Position numbers and translations under genes: made by a program. DNA of 16,730 nt, taken from contig CAYQZD010000082.1 in the NCBI GenBank assembly GCA_964421875.1, positions 1 through 16,730 of the forward strand. Direction: 5' to 3'. The stretch is from CAYQZD01 sp964421875. GTDB lineage: Bacteria; Electryoneota; Tariuqbacteria; Tariuqbacterales; Tariuqbacteraceae. Position 1 is the first letter of the stretch. Every line of letters starts with the position of its first letter. Below, in pieces: positions 13,540 through 16,730 of the stretch. The notes beneath the pieces are model-generated. The model did not search any database and had not been told where the DNA came from. It saw only the letters and a list, made by a program, of their open reading frames with translations.

Positions 13540-15059
13540 GAAGCGGGAACCTCCGAAATCGGCAGCAACACGGTGAAAAGCGTCCCCCACCCGAAGGCGC
13601 TCTCCACCTTGATATCGCCGCCGTGCTTCCTGATAATCCCCAACGAGACCGACAGCCCCAATCCCGTCCCCTTACCCGTGTGCTTGGTGGTGAAAAAAGG
13701 GTCGAAAATATGCGGCAGTATATGCGAAGGGATACCTGAACCGTCGTCCTTTATTTTTACCGTGATAAATCCCGGCGTCTTGGAGCGTACGGCTGAAATC
13801 TCCAGCTTCCCTCCGGGATTCATCGCATCCAGCGCATTCAATATCAGATTCAGGAATACCTGGGATAACTGCTGGCGGTCGCCATGAATTTCCGGCAGGT
13901 TATTGTGAGCGTCGAGTTTTACCTGAACCTTGCTCAGTTTAATTTGGTTGGATGCGAACTTAATGGTCTCCTCCAGGAGTTGGCGCATACTCAGATGCTC
14001 GGTCTTGATTTCACTCTCCCGCGCAAAATCCAACAGGTTCTTGATTATTCGCTCCGACCGCTCCGCCTGCTCCACCAGGTCTTTAACCATATCCAGCCGC
14101 TGCTCGTCCGAGTAATCGTGATAATCCTCCTCTAAAAGCGCCGCGGTGAGGGTGATGTTGTTTATAGGATTGTTCAACTCATGGGCGATGCCCGCGGTCA
14201 GCGTGCCGATAGCGCGCAGCTTGTGGGATTGCAGCATAAGCTCCTGGCGGCGGTTGAGCTCGTGCATCATCCGGTTCAACGCTATGTTGACATTGGAAAA
14301 CTCATCCCGGTACTTCCGCTCCGGCATAATCGGAGTAAAGTCCCCGTCAGCGATGCGCTTGGTCAAATCCATCAGGCGGCTCAGCCGCCCAATCATCTGC
14401 CGCGAAAGAAAATTAGCCTCATAAATCGCCAGCACCAACAGCACTCCCAAAAAAACCAGCGGAACCTGCTTCGCCATCTTGAACATAGTGCGCACGCTCT
14501 TGCGCTCCTTCTCCGCCAATTCCAAAGCCAGGGAAACCATCAAAGCTCCGTGCTCGCGAAGTTCGGCTTCAATCTCAGGCTGCTCCGGCAGCGCCCCGGG
14601 CGCCCGCTTCGTGTCCATCGTCTCCAGTTTCCGCAGAAGTTCCCAATACCGCTCCAGGTGAGCGGTCATCACCGCAACATTGTCCTCACCCAGCAGTGTC
14701 TCCAGCTCCGAAGCCGAGGTTTTCGCCAATGATTGGCCGGCTTCGATATGCTCGATGATGTCCCGAAGATTGGTGCCGTAGAGGAAATAGTTTTTTTCGA
14801 AGCGGCGCGCCTGCTGAATCTCACTGGTGTAGCGGTCGGCAATCACCAGAAACTCCGTCTTAGTACGCAGACGATTAAGCACAATCAAAGTCGACATAAT
14901 TACCGCGCCCGTCAACACGAAAAACAACAGAAATCCCAGAAAGAGCCGAACCCGGACACTCACTTTAGGCCGTTCTAAAAGCGCCTTCTGCGCTTTCTGT
15001 TCAAACTCATCGCTCCCCGATATGGGGTAATCCTCCGCCAGGTCTTCTGTAATATCCAT
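13524..15059 (-). CDS. Membrane sensor histidine kinase (HAMP, HisKA, HATPase)
   Basis: 511 residues. Cytoplasmic tail about 1-38, membrane segment about 39-62, an extracytoplasmic helical sensor about 63-198, membrane segment about 199-218, HAMP about 219-272, dimerisation domain with phospho-acceptor His293 in GIAHELNNP, and ATPase domain with N box NLILNALDAM (Asn408), G1 DDGSGIP (438-444), F box FDPFFTTK and G2 GKGTGLGLS. The sensor, with RRFEKNYFLYGTNL, resembles helical-bundle sensors of chemoreceptors and kinases; its ligand is unknown. The core is NtrB-like. The start has AAGGTG about six bases upstream. The response-regulator gene lies 75 bp upstream in the same direction, so they are the likely cognate pair. 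Confidence 0.93.
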   Translation of the reverse strand: MDITEDLAEDYPISGSDEFEQKAQKALLERPKVSVRVRLFLGFLLFFVLTGAVIMSTLIVLNRLRTKTEFLVIADRYTSEIQQARRFEKNYFLYGTNLRDIIEHIEAGQSLAKTSASELETLLGEDNVAVMTAHLERYWELLRKLETMDTKRAPGALPEQPEIEAELREHGALMVSLALELAEKERKSVRTMFKMAKQVPLVFLGVLLVLAIYEANFLSRQMIGRLSRLMDLTKRIADGDFTPIMPERKYRDEFSNVNIALNRMMHELNRRQELMLQSHKLRAIGTLTAGIAHELNNPINNITLTAALLEEDYHDYSDEQRLDMVKDLVEQAERSERIIKNLLDFARESEIKTEHLSMRQLLEETIKFASNQIKLSKVQVKLDAHNNLPEIHGDRQQLSQVFLNLILNALDAMNPGGKLEISAVRSKTPGFITVKIKDDGSGIPSHILPHIFDPFFTTKHTGKGTGLGLSVSLGIIRKHGGDIKVESAFGWGTLFTVLLPISEVPASISEH

Positions 15060-15134
15060 ATTTACACCTTGAAAATAGCGGTAGTATTAAGCGCGAGCCA
15101 TCAATTTTCATTCTAAGCTGCGGATTAATAAAAT

Positions 15135-15515
15135 CTACTGCTTTTGTATTTCGCTGGCGGCTTTTTCAATCACTTCCCGCAGTTCATTAGGCTTGAAAGG
15201 CTTGGCGATGAAGTCGAAAGCCCCCTTCGCCAGCGCCTCCCGCGCCATCTCTATGGTGGCGTAGCCAGTGATGATTATCACCTTCACCTCCGGGGAAACC
15301 TCGAGCGCCCGGTTCAAAACATCTATCCCGTCGATTTCATCCATCCTCACATCGGTGACCACAATATCGAAAGCCGTTTCTTCGAAGCGCTGCAAAGCGT
15401 CCACACCCGAAGTGAAAATCTCTACCTCGTACCCGTTCTTCTCCAACGCCGGTTTCAAACGAGTGCCCACAATGGGTTCGTCGTCGATAAGCATGATTTT
15501 CGTCTTGTCCGTCAA
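15135..15515 (-). CDS. Single-domain response regulator (receiver only), TTG start
   Basis: 126 residues from a TTG at 15515, chosen because GGAGG (plus-strand complement 15522-15526) stands six bases upstream and the product then has the usual receiver length. An ATG 66 bases further out would add an unconserved 22-residue tail and has no ribosome site. Conserved receiver residues are all present: Asp11-Asp12, phospho-acceptor Asp55 in VVTDVRM, Thr83 in IITGYAT and Lys105 in AKPF. There is no DNA-binding or AAA+ output domain although the receiver looks NtrC-like, so the output is probably by protein contact or phosphorelay. It lies between the transporter gene (62 bp) and the kinase gene (75 bp). 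Confidence 0.88.
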   Translation of the reverse strand: MTDKTKIMLIDDEPIVGTRLKPALEKNGYEVEIFTSGVDALQRFEETAFDIVVTDVRMDEIDGIDVLNRALEVSPEVKVIIITGYATIEMAREALAKGAFDFIAKPFKPNELREVIEKAASEIQKQ

Positions 15516-15577
15516 TTGAAGCCTCCATATCGGTTTGGATTGGTTTTCACTGTCCCTCATTTTACTATTGAAAAACT

Positions 15578-16651
15578 TCACGATGCCGGGAGCATCGCCT
15601 GGATGCGCATCCGCCGCCGGTATGCTTTAATAACCGAAACCAGAATCACCGCAGTCCCGGAAATGCCGCTGGCGAACAGTAACGCCTTGCTGCCACCGTT
15701 GAAATATGCGTCCCACGCCGGATTCATATCGATAAAACCGAGCTGCCGCAAATACATCGGAATCGCAATGGCGCGGCTGAACACACAGAGCAAAATGATG
15801 ACACCGGTAACCAGTCGTATCATCTTCTCGTTCACAACCTTGGTGCCGTAAGCCCCGATATAAATCCCGATGAGCGAACCGCAGTACAACAGCAGGGTGA
15901 GCCGGATGTCCACGAACCCTCCCCAGGCGTAATTCACCGCTCCCCACGCTCCCATAAACATCGCTAAGAATAGCTCCGTCCCCGCCGCCACCTGCGAGGG
16001 AATACCGAACACGTATATCATCGCCGGAACCCCGATGAAACCGCCCACACCGATAGTCCCCGCCAGATAACCGGTGGCTAATCCCACCGGAGCCACTATC
16101 CAGAAGGAAATCCTGACATCCGCCACTTTGAAATATATCATAGGCGGCAGTTTGACCCGAGCAAAATACTCCGCGAGTTTAGTGGAGGGACCCTCGCCGG
16201 TTTCACGCTTGCGCAGCGCGTCTCGGAGGATGGAAATAGACACGATGGAAAGTATCACCACAAAGATACTGCTGATGTAAAGGTCGCCAGCGGCGCTGCT
16301 CCCGCCCTCACCATGACCGCCCCCTCCAATCTTAAAGGTAGTCGCGTTCAGCCACACCGCCAGGCGAATTCCGATAAAAGCGGTTATCAGCATAATCAAC
16401 CCCAGTTTCTTGTCCACATGCCCCAATTCGCCGTGCCGTCTGGAACCCATCAAAGCCTTACCGAATTTATGGGTGATATTGGTGCCCACCGCTATCACCC
16501 CCGGAACTCCAAGGTTCATCATCCCCGGCGTCATAAAAAACGCCCCCCCGCTACCGATGAAACCGCTGAGTGTCCCTCCGATGAAACCTAACATAATTAC
16601 CTGGAGCGCCGCCTCCAGCGTCAATTCGATGAACATTCCTTCGCCAATCAC
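15578..16651 (-). CDS. TauE/SafE-family membrane transporter
   Basis: About 357 residues, inner membrane, with roughly eight hydrophobic segments. The family's duplicated half-motif is clear: GGTLSGFIGSGGAFFMTPGM in the first half and GYLAGTIGVGGFIGVPAMIY in the second, each ahead of conserved G-T residues. Members export sulfite, sulfoacetate or other organic anions; the substrate here is unknown. A Gly/His-rich loop (GGGGHGEGG, residues about 109-117) interrupts the first half. The GTG at 16651 is preferred because AAAGGA (16659-16664) lies seven bases upstream. An ATG at 16636 has its purine tract too close, and a TTG at 16708, right after an in-frame stop, has no ribosome site. It is the first gene of the probable transporter-regulator-kinase operon. 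Confidence 0.88.
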   Translation of the reverse strand: MIGEGMFIELTLEAALQVIMLGFIGGTLSGFIGSGGAFFMTPGMMNLGVPGVIAVGTNITHKFGKALMGSRRHGELGHVDKKLGLIMLITAFIGIRLAVWLNATTFKIGGGGHGEGGSSAAGDLYISSIFVVILSIVSISILRDALRKRETGEGPSTKLAEYFARVKLPPMIYFKVADVRISFWIVAPVGLATGYLAGTIGVGGFIGVPAMIYVFGIPSQVAAGTELFLAMFMGAWGAVNYAWGGFVDIRLTLLLYCGSLIGIYIGAYGTKVVNEKMIRLVTGVIILLCVFSRAIAIPMYLRQLGFIDMNPAWDAYFNGGSKALLFASGISGTAVILVSVIKAYRRRMRIQAMLPAS

Positions 16652-16730
16652 ACTCGTTTCCTTTGATGATTTTATTGGCTCTTCGCTGAATTGTATGGGT
16701 AATGACAATCACGATTGAGGATACAGGGCA

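Noticed and set aside
13884..14732. Several plus-strand frames of 80-183 codons opposite the histidine kinase
   Set aside because: They are antisense to a gene with complete kinase motifs and show low-complexity, arginine/glutamine/serine-rich translations without domains.
15337..15528. Minus-strand frame with an ATG overlapping the response-regulator ribosome site
   Set aside because: It is out of frame with the clear receiver domain and encodes no recognisable protein.
5069..16651. A sulfur-metabolism island linking ASST-like, FGE-like and TauE/SafE-like genes
   Set aside because: The FGE-like protein lacks catalytic cysteines, TauE/SafE substrates vary, and the transporter is in a separate opposing operon; the link rests only on family names.

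Overview
This looks like a chromosomal window from an uncultivated Gram-negative bacterium of the FCB superphylum, in or near one of its candidate phyla. The main reason is that five large secreted proteins end in a type IX secretion (T9SS) type A C-terminal sorting domain, with an N-P-F-N motif, a G-Q-R or G-R-E turn, and a final S-G-(I/V)-Y ... (K/R)-(K/L)-(M/L)-(L/I)-L-(V/L)-K strand. Lipoproteins, lamin-tail/CotH modules and dockerin/cohesin modules fit that assignment. The exact phylum cannot be read from the window.

Positions 1-2360 hold the 3' part of a C25 (gingipain-type) peptidase gene that runs off the left edge. Its product continues into a beta-helix, a TPR-like region and a T9SS sorting domain. 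Positions 2361-3380 are a gene-free, AT-rich kilobase. It contains 10-bp-phased direct repeats, several inverted repeats, a 25-bp tRNA-Pro anticodon-arm remnant, the 3' half of a tRNA-Glu(CTC) gene ending in CCA, and a strong intrinsic terminator. Together these look like the scar or distal attachment end of a tRNA-integrating element.

Positions 3381-9623 are a plus-strand run of exported proteins: a seven-repeat propeller-like protein, two tandem arylsulfotransferase-like (ASST) paralogues, and an FGE/SUMF1-domain lipoprotein without the catalytic cysteine pair. A cluster of four hairpins (9644-9783) follows. Positions 9844-12713 hold two overlapping genes. The first encodes a lamin-tail/CotH/dockerin/T9SS protein and the second a lipoprotein with a cohesin-type domain. 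This is a candidate two-gene dockerin-cohesin surface display cassette and is the most interesting protein system here.

From 12747 to the right edge everything is on the minus strand. In transcription order it is a TauE/SafE-family membrane transporter, a single-domain response regulator with a TTG start and strong Shine-Dalgarno, a membrane histidine kinase, and a two-CBS-domain protein that probably has its own promoter. The first three are closely spaced and are probably one signalling/transport operon. The two blocks converge at 12714-12746. No T9SS machinery gene, recombinase, transposase or CRISPR array is visible in the window.
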